Shown here: positions 25,004 through 35,327 of the stretch, in pieces
Position numbering within the stretch: position 1 is the stretch's first letter
Layout of the letters: each line of letters starts with the position of its first letter
Assembly (NCBI GenBank): GCA_016712525.1
Contig: JADJQX010000007.1
Coordinates: 2,790,001 to 2,854,000 of the forward strand
Source: Myxococcales bacterium
GTDB lineage: Bacteria > Myxococcota_A > Polyangia > Polyangiales > Polyangiaceae
Direction of reading: 5' to 3'
DNA: 64,000 bases
Notes under the pieces: generated by a model
Told to the model about the DNA's origin: nothing
Database searches by the model: none
The model's input: only the letters and a program-made list of their open reading frames with translations
Program-made: the position numbers and the translations under genes

Positions 25004-27676
25004 CTAGGCCCCGAGCTCGCGTTTCAGCTGAGCGAGCAGGACGAGGGCGTCCATGGGCGTGAGGGCGTTCGGGTCGGTCGCGCGCAGGCGGTCCACGACG
25101 GCGCGCACCTCCTTGGGCATGCCCTCGGGCTCCTTGCCGAAGAGGCCGAGCTGCGGAGCCTCGGCCCGCGCGCGGCCCTTCTTTCGTGGGCCCGGATCTT
25201 GGGCACGCACGGGCTCGGGGGACTCTCCGCGCGACTCGAGCCCCTCGAGGATCGCGCGCGCACGCGAGAGCACGAGCTCGGGCAGTCCCGCGAGCTTGGC
25301 GCACGCGACCCCGTAGCTCCGAGACGCCGCCCCCGGGCCGACCTTGTGAAAGAAGACGATGTCGCCCTCGTGCTCGCGCGCCGAGACCGAGTAGTTCGCG
25401 CAGCCTCCCTGGCTCTCTCCGAGCGCCGTGAGCTCGTGGTAGTGCGTGGCGAAGAGGGCGCGGCACCGCGAGACATCGGCCAGGTGCTCGGCCACGGCCC
25501 ACGCGATCGAGAGGCCGTCGTACGTGCTCGTGCCGCGGCCGATCTCGTCGAGCACGACGAGCGAGCGGCGCGTGGCCCGGTAGAGCACGTTCGCGGTCTC
25601 TTTCATCTCGACCATGAAGGTGCTCTCGCCCTTCGACAGGTTGTCGCTCGCGCCGACGCGCGTGAGCACACGATCGACGACGCCGACGTGGGCCTCCCGC
25701 GCGGGCACGAAGCTCCCCATCTGCGCGAGCACCACCGCGAGCGCGACCTGGCGCATGAACGTCGATTTTCCGGCCATGTTGGGCCCGCTCACGAGCCAGA
25801 GCCGGGCGCGCCCCTCGCCTTCCGCGCCGTCGGTCGCGTCGAGCCGGCAGTCGTTGGGGACGAACGTGCCCGCGGCCGTGACACGCTCCACCACGGGGTG
25901 ACGCGCGTCGACCAGCGAGAGGAGGAGGCTCTCGTCGACCACGGGCCGCACGTAGTCGTGTGTGTGCGCCACCTCGGCCAAGGCCTGGGCGACGTCGAGC
26001 GCGGCGATGGTCCGCGCCCGCTCACGAAGCACCTCGACGTGCGACGCGAGCGACCGGACGAGCTCCACGTAGAGCTCGGTCTCGCGTGACGCGAGCCTAT
26101 CCTCGGCGTGCGCCACCTTGTCCGACAGCGCGTCGAGCTCGTCGTTCGTGTAGCGCTCGCCGGTGGCCACCGTTTGTTTGCGGCGCCACGACGCGGGCGC
26201 GCGCGCGACGTGGGTCTTCGTGAGCTCGATGTACCAGCCGAAGACCCTCGTGAACTTGAGCTTCAGGCTGCCGATCTGGGTCTCCTCGCGGAGCTTCGCC
26301 TCGAGCCCCACGAGCAGCTCTTGCCCGCCCCGCGCGAGCTTTCGGGCCTCGTCGAGCTCGGCGTCGTAGCCGTCGCGGAGCACGTCCCCGTCGCCTGCTT
26401 TGGCGCCGGGCGTCTCCGCGAGGGCGCGAGTGAGCAGCTCCAAGGCCTCTTCGCATGGCGCGACCGAGAGCGCCTCGGGCACCTTCGCGCCGAGCGCCCC
26501 GAGGGCACGCGCGCTCTTCTCGATCTCGAGGGCGATGCCCGGCAGCTCGGCCAAGGTCGACCGGAGGCGCACGAGGTCGCGCGGGAGGACGCGGCCCGTG
26601 AGGAGCTTCACCGCGAGCCTCTCGAGGTCGGCCACGCGCCCGAGACGTGCCCGCAAGTCCGCGCGAAGACCCGGGTTTTCGACGAAGAAGGCGACCTCGT
26701 CGAGGCGCGCGCGGATGGTCTCGGTCACGGTCGACGGGGCGAGCAGACGGGCGCGGAGGAGGCGGGCCCCCATCGACGTGCGCGTCTCGTCGAGCTGCGC
26801 GAGGAGCGCCCCCGAGGTGCCTCCGTCGTTCGTCCGCACGAGCTCGAGGTGCTCTTGGGTGCTCGCGTCGAGCACGAGCGTTCCTCCGGTGGCCTTCGAC
26901 ACGAGGTGCGACACCGGGAGCTTCTTGCCGGGCTCGCACGACTCGGCGTAGGCGAGAACGCGCGCCGCCGCCGTACGCGCGACGAGGCTCGGCTCCGAGC
27001 GCTCGGCCTCTTCGGCGCCGAGGAGGCGCGTCAGCACCGCGTCGCGCTCGACCGGGGACATGGCCGAAGGGACACGCCGCTGCGCGAGCTTGGGGCGCGC
27101 GAGGGCGAGCTCGGACGCGACCCCTTCGCACCCGGGACCGACGAGCAGCTCCCGCGGATCTTGGCGCAAGAGCTCCGACAGCGCCGCGCGTGCGTCGGGG
27201 AGCTCGCACGAAGAGAGCTCCCCGGTGGAGCCGTCGTACGCCGCGAGCCCATAGACCGCCCCCGAGCTCTCGAGCGCCGCCACGTAGGCGTTTTGCCCTG
27301 GAGTGAGCCCCGCGTCGTCGAAGACGAGGGCCGGCGTGAGCACCCGCACCACCTCGCGCGGGACGATGCCCTTCACCGTCTGCGGGTCCGCCATCTGCTC
27401 GCAGAGCGCCACCCTGTGCCCCATGTCGGTGAGGCGCTGGACGTAGCTCGCCGCCGCGTGGTGCGGCACACCACACATGGGCACCGAGTCCTCGGCGTTT
27501 TTGTTGCGGCTCGTCAGCGTGAGATCGAGCGCCTTCGCGGCGACGACCGCGTCCTCGTAGAAGAGCTCGTAGAAGTCCCCCAGGCGAAAGAAGAGGAGCG
27601 CGTCGGGGTGCCCGCGCTTCGCCGTGAGGTACTGCCGCATGAGCGGAGTCTCGGAGGCGTCTCTCTCTTTCGCCAT
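25004..27676 (-). CDS. mutS: DNA mismatch repair protein MutS
   Basis: An 890-residue MutS that recognises base mismatches and small loops and recruits MutL. The mismatch-reading Phe-x-Glu is F35-Y36-E37 in RLGDFYELF. The connector and lever regions follow. The ATPase site is GPNMAGKST with the Walker A Lys at 637. Downstream come the Walker B LVVLDEIGRGTSTYDG and FATHYHEL of ABC-type MutS ATPases. The C-terminal tail (about residues 810-890) contains a helical segment where MutS tetramerises in other species. Length is normal, and the frame is intact. It lies 29 bases downstream of the beta-propeller lipoprotein pair on the same strand. Confidence 0.97.
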   Translation of the reverse strand: MAKERDASETPLMRQYLTAKRGHPDALLFFRLGDFYELFYEDAVVAAKALDLTLTSRNKNAEDSVPMCGVPHHAAASYVQRLTDMGHRVALCEQMADPQTVKGIVPREVVRVLTPALVFDDAGLTPGQNAYVAALESSGAVYGLAAYDGSTGELSSCELPDARAALSELLRQDPRELLVGPGCEGVASELALARPKLAQRRVPSAMSPVERDAVLTRLLGAEEAERSEPSLVARTAAARVLAYAESCEPGKKLPVSHLVSKATGGTLVLDASTQEHLELVRTNDGGTSGALLAQLDETRTSMGARLLRARLLAPSTVTETIRARLDEVAFFVENPGLRADLRARLGRVADLERLAVKLLTGRVLPRDLVRLRSTLAELPGIALEIEKSARALGALGAKVPEALSVAPCEEALELLTRALAETPGAKAGDGDVLRDGYDAELDEARKLARGGQELLVGLEAKLREETQIGSLKLKFTRVFGWYIELTKTHVARAPASWRRKQTVATGERYTNDELDALSDKVAHAEDRLASRETELYVELVRSLASHVEVLRERARTIAALDVAQALAEVAHTHDYVRPVVDESLLLSLVDARHPVVERVTAAGTFVPNDCRLDATDGAEGEGRARLWLVSGPNMAGKSTFMRQVALAVVLAQMGSFVPAREAHVGVVDRVLTRVGASDNLSKGESTFMVEMKETANVLYRATRRSLVVLDEIGRGTSTYDGLSIAWAVAEHLADVSRCRALFATHYHELTALGESQGGCANYSVSAREHEGDIVFFHKVGPGAASRSYGVACAKLAGLPELVLSRARAILEGLESRGESPEPVRAQDPGPRKKGRARAEAPQLGLFGKEPEGMPKEVRAVVDRLRATDPNALTPMDALVLLAQLKRELGA

Positions 27677-27705
27677 GGTCGTGTCGCCGCGACGGCTCTT
27701 CGCCG

Positions 27706-30700
27706 TCAGAAGAAGTTCGTTCGCCCGAGCGAGACGGTGCGAAGGTCGAAGAGCACGAGCCCCTGCGCCGCACCGTCGACGATGGCCATCTGCCCGAGCG
27801 GGCCGATGTAGCGCATGCTGCGCGGGCTCACCGCCGTCGTCGTGGACGAGAGGCTCCGCGTGAGCGGCACGAAACGGCCGCGCGTCGCGTACTTGAAGGT
27901 CGTCCCGAAGACCGGATCGGCGCGCCCCACGCCCGAGAAAATCGAAAACGAAAACATGGGGTTACGCATCGCCAACGCCGAGTTTCGGTCAGGGGCGGTG
28001 CCGTCCGTTCCGGTGGGCCGCGGGATGGTGATGGCGCGCGCGTTGAGGAGCTGCACGCGCGACTCGCACGACTGCACGCAGCGATCGTCCTTGGCGCGCA
28101 CCACGTGGTGGAGAAACTGCACCGGGGACTGATCGCGCGACTCGCCCTTCGTCATCCACTGCATGCCCGTGCGCACGCGGAAGCGCGCTTGGTTGTGGAA
28201 GCAGCACTTGGCGAGCGCGAGGCTCTTTTGGTTCGTCGCCTCGGCGCGCACGGCCACGCGCGGCGTGAGGGCGTCCTTCGCGTAGAACCGCGAGACGCGC
28301 AGCTTGCCGTCGTACGCCTCGAGGATCGGGAAGTGGCGGTTCGGGTTCGGGAGCGGCTCCGGGTTCACCTCGGGCGGCGGCTCGAAGTCGCCGTCGAACG
28401 TCTGGTTGCAGACCGCGAAGCGCTGCGTGGCCGACGCCTTGGCGAGATCGCCCGTCCAGCAGGCCTGGTCCTCGAGCCAGTACGGATCGGTCGGCGGGAG
28501 GAGGTCGTCGACGATCTCGACGTAGTCGACCACCCGCTGCGACAGGTTCGGGGGGACCGGGAGGCCACGTCCGCCGAGCTCGGCGGAGAAGGCGTCGACA
28601 CGCGCGCGGCCCTGGTCGAGGTCCTCGACGCCGTGCGAGCAGAAGTGCGCCCCCTCGGCCGTGAGCGTGAGCGACTGGAAGTCGTCCTCGGTCGCCAGGG
28701 TAGCGAGGGCGCCGTCGAGCGTCGGGATCGAGCCCTCGAACTGCGTGACCCACCCTTGGTCGACGACGACCGTGGGATCTTCCTTCGAGAAGCCCACGAA
28801 CCCGAGCGGTTTCTGTTTGTCGTTGCGGACCTTGTCGAGCTCGTCGAGGGACGCGAGCGCCACTCCCGGGGCCACGATCTTGGGGTTCTCGCGCCCCTCG
28901 GCGCCGTTCAGCGCGAGCGACGTGTCGCCGCGCGACGTGAGGCGCATCTGCTGGATGTAGGGCGCACGCTCACCCGACTTCACGTCGGCGAGGTAGTACT
29001 CGGAGCGTGCCCTGTGCGGCGCGCTCACGGGGAAAAACACCTCGCCCGTGACCCCTTCCGCGAGAGGCGCGTGGTACGGGTCGAGGTCGCCGGTGGCGGG
29101 CTGCGGCGGAGTCGTGGCGCTCGGCTGCGAGGTGAGGTCGCGCGGGCGGCGGCACGGGGCGTCCCAGTCGTCGACGTCGAGCGTGACCACGCGACCGTTC
29201 GTGAGCGTGGCGATCGCGAAGACGCCGCGGAGGCGCGCGGGGCCGAGCAGATCGAGGCGCAGCGCGGGGTCCTCGGACAAGAGCAGCCCCGCACCCGGCG
29301 ACTGGGCGGCCTTCGGGTTCGGGTTGCATAGCGCACCCGACACGAGCGGACGACCGCCGATGGGGGCCTCGTGGCGCGCGAACTGGACCGAGACGACCGG
29401 CGCGTCGAGCTCGATGCGATCGAGCGGCTCGAACGGGTTCGATTGCGCGTTGGGGCGCGTCAGCGGATAGCGCGACGTCGTGCCCTCGCGGGACACGTCG
29501 AACACCATGATCGAGCCTTGTTTCTCGTCGACGGCGTAGAGATACCGCCGGTAGTCGCGCGTCTCGGGGCTGAGAGCGAGGCTCTTCACCGTGACGAGGC
29601 GAGACGGATCCTGCAGGCTCGTGGCGACGAGCGACGGGAGCTCGACCGGTGCCTTCGGGTCGGACACGTCGACCACGTGGATCACGGGCAGCTTCGCGTC
29701 GGCCACGTAGAGGCGCGTGCCGTCTTTGACGAAGCGGGTCGCGCGGCCCTTCTCTTCCTTCAAGGACTCGGCGAACGAGAGCTTCACCGACGCGGGCGTG
29801 CCGTCCGGCTTGGTCGCCGCGTCGAAGCACGCCTTGGCGAACGGGAGGCGCTCCTTCGAGGACTCGCCCGCGGGGAGCGGCCCAGGGTCGGGGAGCTTCG
29901 CGGCCTCGGCGCGGTACTTCACGCCGTCGTCCCACTCGGGGCCGCGCGGGGCTTCGGCGGGCACGGCGTCCCCCCCCGAGAGCTCGATGACACCGAGCAC
30001 GGGGCACGACCCGAGCGACCCTCGGCCGACGAGAGGTCCGGCGTACCCGTCCTTCGGGGCGTCGAAGAACGCCCTCGCGTCCATCGTGACAATTTTTGAA
30101 GGATTTCCAGCAGTTCCGGGCAAGAGCACGGCGACCGTGGCCTCGGAGAGCGCCTTCTTCGAGCCGGCGATGCCGTCGTCCCGGAGGACCGCGACCGACG
30201 TGGGCGCGCTCGGCAGCGAGCACGACGGCCACGACGCGAGCGTGGTCTTCTCGGCCGGGAACAGCCAATCGCCGAGCATCTTGCGGGTCTCGATCGCGTA
30301 GAGCGCGGCTTTGTTCGGCTCGGCCGACGTGACGAACGCGAGCTCGCCGTCGGGGGTGGCCGCGATGTCGCGCGGGAGGCTGCCCACGGTGAGGAAGTTG
30401 ATGCTCGGCGAGACGCGATCGTGGTCGACCACGTAGCCGCCGGTGAGATCGGCCACGGCCACCTCGCCGCGCGAGGTCTGCGTGACGAGGGCGTAGAGGT
30501 GGTAGGCCCGGAGCTCGCCGGCGCCGGTGGTGATCGCGTCCTCGGCCGAGAGCGCCGTGCACTCCGAGAGCGGCGCGGGCTGGGGCGGGACGTACGACCC
30601 TTCGTCGCGGTCGCGCACCTTCATGCACACGACGTCGAGCTGCTCGGGGCGCTCGAACGTGCGCACGGGGTTGTTCGGCGGGGTCTGCGAACAGCTCGCC

Positions 30701-30780
30701 GAGAGCCCGGAGAGGCCCGCAGCGCCGAGCGCGAGCAGGAGGGCCGCGCCCCGGCGGAGGAGAGTCCGACGTTCGTTCAC
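27706..30780 (-). CDS. Large beta-propeller lipoprotein
   Basis: A 1024-residue lipoprotein. It begins with GTG overlapping the stop of the upstream gene (GTGA), so the two are translationally coupled. The N-terminus ERRTLLRRGAALLLALG is Arg-rich and could be a Tat-type signal; the lipobox is Cys30 (GLSASC). The mature protein has many short strands of the form LYVADAKLPVIHVVDVSDP, LYAVDEKQGSIMVFDV and FAIATLTNGRVVTLDVDD. That is the pattern of YVTN/WD-like propeller blades. About ten Cys residues cluster in the C-terminal third (CCFHNQ, CVQSCESR). It has no recognised enzymatic motif. It may bind polymers or partner with the preceding propeller lipoprotein. Confidence 0.7.
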   Translation of the reverse strand: MNERRTLLRRGAALLLALGAAGLSGLSASCSQTPPNNPVRTFERPEQLDVVCMKVRDRDEGSYVPPQPAPLSECTALSAEDAITTGAGELRAYHLYALVTQTSRGEVAVADLTGGYVVDHDRVSPSINFLTVGSLPRDIAATPDGELAFVTSAEPNKAALYAIETRKMLGDWLFPAEKTTLASWPSCSLPSAPTSVAVLRDDGIAGSKKALSEATVAVLLPGTAGNPSKIVTMDARAFFDAPKDGYAGPLVGRGSLGSCPVLGVIELSGGDAVPAEAPRGPEWDDGVKYRAEAAKLPDPGPLPAGESSKERLPFAKACFDAATKPDGTPASVKLSFAESLKEEKGRATRFVKDGTRLYVADAKLPVIHVVDVSDPKAPVELPSLVATSLQDPSRLVTVKSLALSPETRDYRRYLYAVDEKQGSIMVFDVSREGTTSRYPLTRPNAQSNPFEPLDRIELDAPVVSVQFARHEAPIGGRPLVSGALCNPNPKAAQSPGAGLLLSEDPALRLDLLGPARLRGVFAIATLTNGRVVTLDVDDWDAPCRRPRDLTSQPSATTPPQPATGDLDPYHAPLAEGVTGEVFFPVSAPHRARSEYYLADVKSGERAPYIQQMRLTSRGDTSLALNGAEGRENPKIVAPGVALASLDELDKVRNDKQKPLGFVGFSKEDPTVVVDQGWVTQFEGSIPTLDGALATLATEDDFQSLTLTAEGAHFCSHGVEDLDQGRARVDAFSAELGGRGLPVPPNLSQRVVDYVEIVDDLLPPTDPYWLEDQACWTGDLAKASATQRFAVCNQTFDGDFEPPPEVNPEPLPNPNRHFPILEAYDGKLRVSRFYAKDALTPRVAVRAEATNQKSLALAKCCFHNQARFRVRTGMQWMTKGESRDQSPVQFLHHVVRAKDDRCVQSCESRVQLLNARAITIPRPTGTDGTAPDRNSALAMRNPMFSFSIFSGVGRADPVFGTTFKYATRGRFVPLTRSLSSTTTAVSPRSMRYIGPLGQMAIVDGAAQGLVLFDLRTVSLGRTNFF

Positions 30781-32588
30781 TTGACGCCCTTCGGCAGCGT
30801 GGGCTCACCCACGGTGAAGACGACCTTCTCGAAGGTGTCTTTGTTGGAGACGGAGTTGTCGAGGTCGACGACCTGGATGGCCGACTTCGTGAAGCTCGCG
30901 ACGTAGGCGAACCGGTACTTTCTCACGGGGGTGTCGCCGAGCGCCGGCACCGAGACGTTCTCGGTGGGAACGCTGTCACCGACGGCGACCTTCGCGAGAT
31001 CGAACGGGTCGAACGCCATCGCGAAGGGCCCGGCCTCGACGCGGATGGTGTTCTCGAGCTCGCGCGTCTCGGGATCGATGACGAAGATCGACGACGCGTC
31101 GAAGCAGACGACGAACACGCGGAGCACGTACTTTCCGTTGGCGTCGACGATGGGCGCCAAAAACACCTTCGACGGGCCCTGCGTGAGCGGGATCGAGTCG
31201 TAGAAGGTGAGCTTCTCGGGGTCGAACGCGTCGATCGTGTCGTTGCCGACGTCGCTCCCGAGCTCGCCCACGAGGAGCGCGGCCGGAGAGCGGTTCGCCA
31301 CGAAGACTCGGAGCGGCTTCCGCGCGCAGGCGACGAGGTCCTTCGCCACGTCGGCGGCGGGGCGGCCGTCGCGCTTCACGCGGGCTTTGCACGCGACGCG
31401 GGTGCTCGGATCGAGCACGATGCCGCGCGAGTCGGTGCCGCCCGCGGCGATGGTGAGCGGATATGCGCGCTCGCGCGACAAAAAGGGCCGGCGCAGGGTG
31501 GAGGCGACCCCGTCGGTCTGATCGGGATACTCACGAAGGAGCCCGATCTCGGCGACGAGGCGGCTCGTGCCCAAGAACGCGGGCTTCGGGATCTTCCCCG
31601 CGGCGAAGGCCTCGCCGTCATACGGCACCGACACGATCGACGTGCCACCCGTACGTACGCCCTCGGCCACGAACTGCACGGCGGGGCGGTCGCAGGGCGG
31701 AGCGCCGTTTTCGCACGTGTAGGGGAGGCCCGTGGTCACGAGCGTCGCCTTCGTGTCGTTCTGGTGGGTCACCACCATGGACGAGCCGTCTTGGCCTTGT
31801 GCGAGCCCGAACGGCTCGCCCGGGAGCGTGAGCTTTCGTGTGTTCTGCGGCTCGTTGTCGGGGTTCGGCCCGGTGAGGTGGATGGCGTCGCAGCGGGCGT
31901 CGACGCGGGTGCCGCAATCGAGCTTCGTGGGGTCGCCGGCGCCGAGGTCGCTGTCGACGTCGACCCAGAGCACCGCCGCCGAGCCACGGAGCGGCGCGAA
32001 GAGCCTGTCTTTGGCGCGAGGCCCGAGGCGCGCCTGGCCAGCGGGAGGGTCCAGCGTGGCGCGATTTCGGCTGATTTGCAGGTCGGTGCCGAAGGCGCCG
32101 ATGACGGCCGCGTCGCGCACGTAGGCCGAGGCGACCACGGGAGGCGCGCACGACTCGCCGAGCGGGCGGGCCGTCCCGTCCTTGCGGACCCCGGGCAGCG
32201 AGAGCTCGGCGCACGAGAGGGTATCGGCTCCCTCGGGGCGCTCTTCGGGGCGGGCGAGCGGGAGCGCGGAGTGGTAGGGGCGCGCGATCGCGAGCAGCGC
32301 ATCGCGCCGGATGGCGGTGAGGTCGAGCGACTGGATCGTGCCGCCGTTGTATTGCAGGTCGAAGTCGGAGTTCAGGGCGTAGAGCGTCTTGCCGCCGTGC
32401 GACACGGCGAGGCCGACCGGAAAATAGAGGCGGTCGAGGGGCGGCGAGGACCCCTGCCCGGTGGCGTAACAGTGGGTCAGCGAGGGCGCGAGGGCGGCGA
32501 GGGCGACCCCCACGGCAGCGCCAAAACGCCAACCCTTTCGGGCACTTGGCGCTACTTTTTTGCCGGAGCCATAAGGAAGACGGGCCAT
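30777..32588 (-). CDS. Beta-propeller lipoprotein, coupled to the next gene
   Basis: A 603-residue lipoprotein with lipobox Cys40 (PSLTHC) after a basic N-region. The mature chain contains propeller-like blades such as YFPVGLAVSHGGKTLYALN near residue 54, PLRVFVANRSPAALLVGELG near 400 and SSIFVIDPETRELENTIRV near 490. The final FAYVASFTKSAIQVVDLDN is a YVTN-type blade motif. Its stop overlaps the start of the 1024-residue lipoprotein. ATG 32588 was preferred because a basic, hydrophobic signal follows; the longer frame to 32714 reads into the divergent promoter. Both proteins probably form a surface pair of unknown role. Confidence 0.7.
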   Translation of the reverse strand: MARLPYGSGKKVAPSARKGWRFGAAVGVALAALAPSLTHCYATGQGSSPPLDRLYFPVGLAVSHGGKTLYALNSDFDLQYNGGTIQSLDLTAIRRDALLAIARPYHSALPLARPEERPEGADTLSCAELSLPGVRKDGTARPLGESCAPPVVASAYVRDAAVIGAFGTDLQISRNRATLDPPAGQARLGPRAKDRLFAPLRGSAAVLWVDVDSDLGAGDPTKLDCGTRVDARCDAIHLTGPNPDNEPQNTRKLTLPGEPFGLAQGQDGSSMVVTHQNDTKATLVTTGLPYTCENGAPPCDRPAVQFVAEGVRTGGTSIVSVPYDGEAFAAGKIPKPAFLGTSRLVAEIGLLREYPDQTDGVASTLRRPFLSRERAYPLTIAAGGTDSRGIVLDPSTRVACKARVKRDGRPAADVAKDLVACARKPLRVFVANRSPAALLVGELGSDVGNDTIDAFDPEKLTFYDSIPLTQGPSKVFLAPIVDANGKYVLRVFVVCFDASSIFVIDPETRELENTIRVEAGPFAMAFDPFDLAKVAVGDSVPTENVSVPALGDTPVRKYRFAYVASFTKSAIQVVDLDNSVSNKDTFEKVVFTVGEPTLPKGVK

Positions 32589-32712
32589 CTCGCGGCGGAG
32601 CCTAGTCAGGCCGGCCGATGGAGTCGAGCACCCTCTATGCAGGCGTCCGCCGCGCGGGGGCACCCCGAACCTTGCCGAGGCAGCATCCCTGGCCGCTGCT
32701 ACTCTCCGGAGC

Positions 32713-35247
32713 ATGCGTCACGTCATGGCACTCGCCGCGCTCGTGGGTCTCGGTGTCGTCGCCGCGTGCGGCTCGGACAGCCCCGCCGAACCGCCGCCCG
32801 ACGGTGGCCCAGGCCCCGACGCGACCACCACCGTACCGCCCGGTCCCGGCCCCGACGGAGGCTCAGGCGACGCCGGCCCATCGGGCCCTCGTGTCGAGGT
32901 CAAGGGAGGTGAGCTCGTCATCGACGGGCGCCCCACGGTGCTCTACGGAGGCGATGTCCCGTACTTCCGCGTGCGCGACAAGGGCTACGACGCGGCCAAG
33001 ACGCACGCCATGTGGGCCGACACGTTCGCCAAGATGAAGCAGGCGAACATGAACACGGTCGGCTCGTATTTCCCCTGGGACTACCACGAGACCGCGGCCG
33101 GCACGTGGGACTTCGCCGGCGCGCGCGACGCGAAGAAGTTCCTCGAGCTCGCCTGCCAAGCCGGAATGAAGGTCGTGGCGAAGCCCGGGCCGCTCATCAC
33201 GGCCGAGTGGCCCAAGGGCTTCGGGACGTTCGGCGCCGTGCCCGCGTGGTGGAAGGCCGCGCACCCCGGGAGCCTCGTCAAGAAGGCGAACGGCGACACC
33301 TTCAACTTCAGCCCGACCGGCGACGCGACGCAGACCCAGCCGACGTTCCTCGATCGCGACTACCTCGCCGCCGTGGGGGCCTGGTACGACAAGGTGCTCC
33401 CCATCCTCACACCCTTCATCGCCTCACGGTGCGTCGTCGCGGTGCAGATCGACAACGAGACGAACCAGTACTGGGCGAACCGCTACGGCGACGTGGACTA
33501 CTCGGCCCCGTCCCTCCAGCACTACCGCGCGTTCCTCGAGCGAAAGTACGGCGGCAGCATCGCCCGGCTCAACACGCTCTACGGCACGACGTACGCGGCG
33601 TTCGCGAACGTGACTCCCCCGAGCGACGTCCCCAAGGCCGAGAAGGACAACGTGGCCGCGCGCGACTGGTACGAGGCAGGCCAGGCCTATTCACTCGAGT
33701 ACCTGAAGACGCTCCGCCAAATGATCGAGGCGCGCGGCATCCGCGAGCCCGACGTGATGTTCTTCACGAACGACTCGCCCTTCGGCCTCCCGCTCCGCAA
33801 CGTGCTCGTGCACGACGCCGCGATCAAAAACCAGGTGGGCCTCTGCGGCACCGACCTCTACCCGAAGCAATTTCCCACGAACGGCGAGATCGTCGATCAG
33901 CCCTTCCAGGTCGACTACTTCACGAAGCTCTACGGCGAAGGGGGCAAGCTCTACACGCGGGACGCCCAGCGTTACACGTTCGGCGCCGAGCTCCAGGGCG
34001 GGTTTTATTCGTTCCCGCTCGGCATCAAGCCCGAGGTCTCGCCCGAGGCGACCGACCAGCTCCTCGCCAAGTCGTTCGGTCACGGCATGAAGGGCGGCAG
34101 CTTCTACGTGCTGCGCGGCGGCTACAACCTCGACGACTCGTCGTACGACTTCCAGGGCGCCATCGGCATCGACGGGGCCCTCCGCCCGCGGTTCGACGTG
34201 ATGAAGCGCTGGGGCACGTTCACCCACGATTTCGAGGCCGATTTCTCGTCCAGCGAAGAGATCGAGGACGCCGTGACCGTGCTGAACGACGGCGCCTATG
34301 CGGTACCGCAGGCGGGCACGAGGGACGACATGCAGGCCCTCTACGCGGCCGAGTACCCCGGCGTCTTCGGGTGGCTCGTCACCTCGGGCTTCGACCCGAA
34401 GGTGGGGGAGCTCTCGCGCGCCGACTCGGCCCTCGCCGGGCAAAAGGCCGCCGTCGTCATCATCCCGGACATGATCGACGACGCCGCGGCCGACAAGCTC
34501 GTGGCCTTCCACGCGCAGGGCGGCGCGCTCGTCGCCATGCTGACGCCCGGGCTACGAAACTTGCAGGGTGCACGCTCTCCGTCGGTGCAGAAGCTCGCCG
34601 CGCTCTTCGATGCGCAAGAGACGGGCGACTACTCCTGGCTCGGGGTGGGGCTCCGCTCGGGCGACACGAACGTGAAGCTCGCGGGGGCCGAGGGCACGAC
34701 CAAGACCTTCTGGCATCAGAGTTATTTCACGCCCGCCGCGGGCGCCACGCCCCTCGTGGTGGAGCGCACGGCTCCGCTCGGCAACGACGGCCGCACCGTG
34801 GCCTTCTCGCGCACGGGCTCGGGCGCGCCGCGTGTGCTCTTCGGGGCCCACTTCGGCAGCGTCTTCAACCACGACTCGTACTACCGCGCGGACGACGCGG
34901 ATCTCACGCGCAAACGCGCCCTCATGCGGCACGTCATGCAGCTCGCCGGAGTGACCCCGGCCCTGCGGGCGACGGGCCTCCGCGAAGAGGCCTGGGCGCG
35001 CCTCTCGCGGGACAAAAAGCGGCTCTTCGTGTTCGTCGTCTCGGGGCACGACGCCGGGACGACCCGGGTGGAGCTCCTCGACGGGGGGAGGCTCGGCCTC
35101 GCGCCGTCGGCCCGCTACACCGTGAAGAACGGCCTGACTGGCGTGGTCTTCCCCTCGAAGACCGGGGCGGAGCTCCTCTCGGGGGGCATCGAGGTGCCTC
35201 TCGCGAAACACGGGACGGCCGCGCTCGTGATCGAGCGGGCGCCCTGA
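32713..35247 (+). CDS. Glycoside hydrolase lipoprotein (GH35-like beta-galactosidase)
   Basis: An 844-residue lipoprotein with lipobox Cys19 (GVVAAC) and a Gly/Pro/Asp linker to about residue 58. The catalytic domain opens with VLYGGDVPYFRV, close to the GH35 opening GexHYxR, then MKQANMNTVGSYFPWDYHE and KPGPLITAEWPKG. The likely acid/base is E249 in QIDNETN, and the likely nucleophile is E426 in TFGAELQGGFY. It should remove terminal galactose or a related sugar from surface or environmental glycans. The C-terminal 400 residues look like beta-rich accessory domains. The cell attaches the enzyme by lipid rather than secreting it freely. GH42-like assignment is the main alternative. Confidence 0.8.
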   Translation: MRHVMALAALVGLGVVAACGSDSPAEPPPDGGPGPDATTTVPPGPGPDGGSGDAGPSGPRVEVKGGELVIDGRPTVLYGGDVPYFRVRDKGYDAAKTHAMWADTFAKMKQANMNTVGSYFPWDYHETAAGTWDFAGARDAKKFLELACQAGMKVVAKPGPLITAEWPKGFGTFGAVPAWWKAAHPGSLVKKANGDTFNFSPTGDATQTQPTFLDRDYLAAVGAWYDKVLPILTPFIASRCVVAVQIDNETNQYWANRYGDVDYSAPSLQHYRAFLERKYGGSIARLNTLYGTTYAAFANVTPPSDVPKAEKDNVAARDWYEAGQAYSLEYLKTLRQMIEARGIREPDVMFFTNDSPFGLPLRNVLVHDAAIKNQVGLCGTDLYPKQFPTNGEIVDQPFQVDYFTKLYGEGGKLYTRDAQRYTFGAELQGGFYSFPLGIKPEVSPEATDQLLAKSFGHGMKGGSFYVLRGGYNLDDSSYDFQGAIGIDGALRPRFDVMKRWGTFTHDFEADFSSSEEIEDAVTVLNDGAYAVPQAGTRDDMQALYAAEYPGVFGWLVTSGFDPKVGELSRADSALAGQKAAVVIIPDMIDDAAADKLVAFHAQGGALVAMLTPGLRNLQGARSPSVQKLAALFDAQETGDYSWLGVGLRSGDTNVKLAGAEGTTKTFWHQSYFTPAAGATPLVVERTAPLGNDGRTVAFSRTGSGAPRVLFGAHFGSVFNHDSYYRADDADLTRKRALMRHVMQLAGVTPALRATGLREEAWARLSRDKKRLFVFVVSGHDAGTTRVELLDGGRLGLAPSARYTVKNGLTGVVFPSKTGAELLSGGIEVPLAKHGTAALVIERAP

Positions 35248-35271
35248 CCCGATCGGACCTTCGAAAGACGA

Positions 35272-35305
35272 GCGGCCGACCCCTCGAGCGTAAGGGATCG
35301 GCCGC
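35272..35305. terminator. Long hairpin between convergent genes
   Basis: GCGGCCGACCCCT (35272-35284) and AGGGATCGGCCGC (35293-35305) pair over 13 positions with one mismatch around an 8-base loop. It lies between the glycosidase (+) and the 56-residue protein (-), so it can act as a two-way terminator, although no T tract follows on either side. Confidence 0.55.
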
Positions 35306-35327
35306 GATGCCATCGGGGTGGGAGCGT

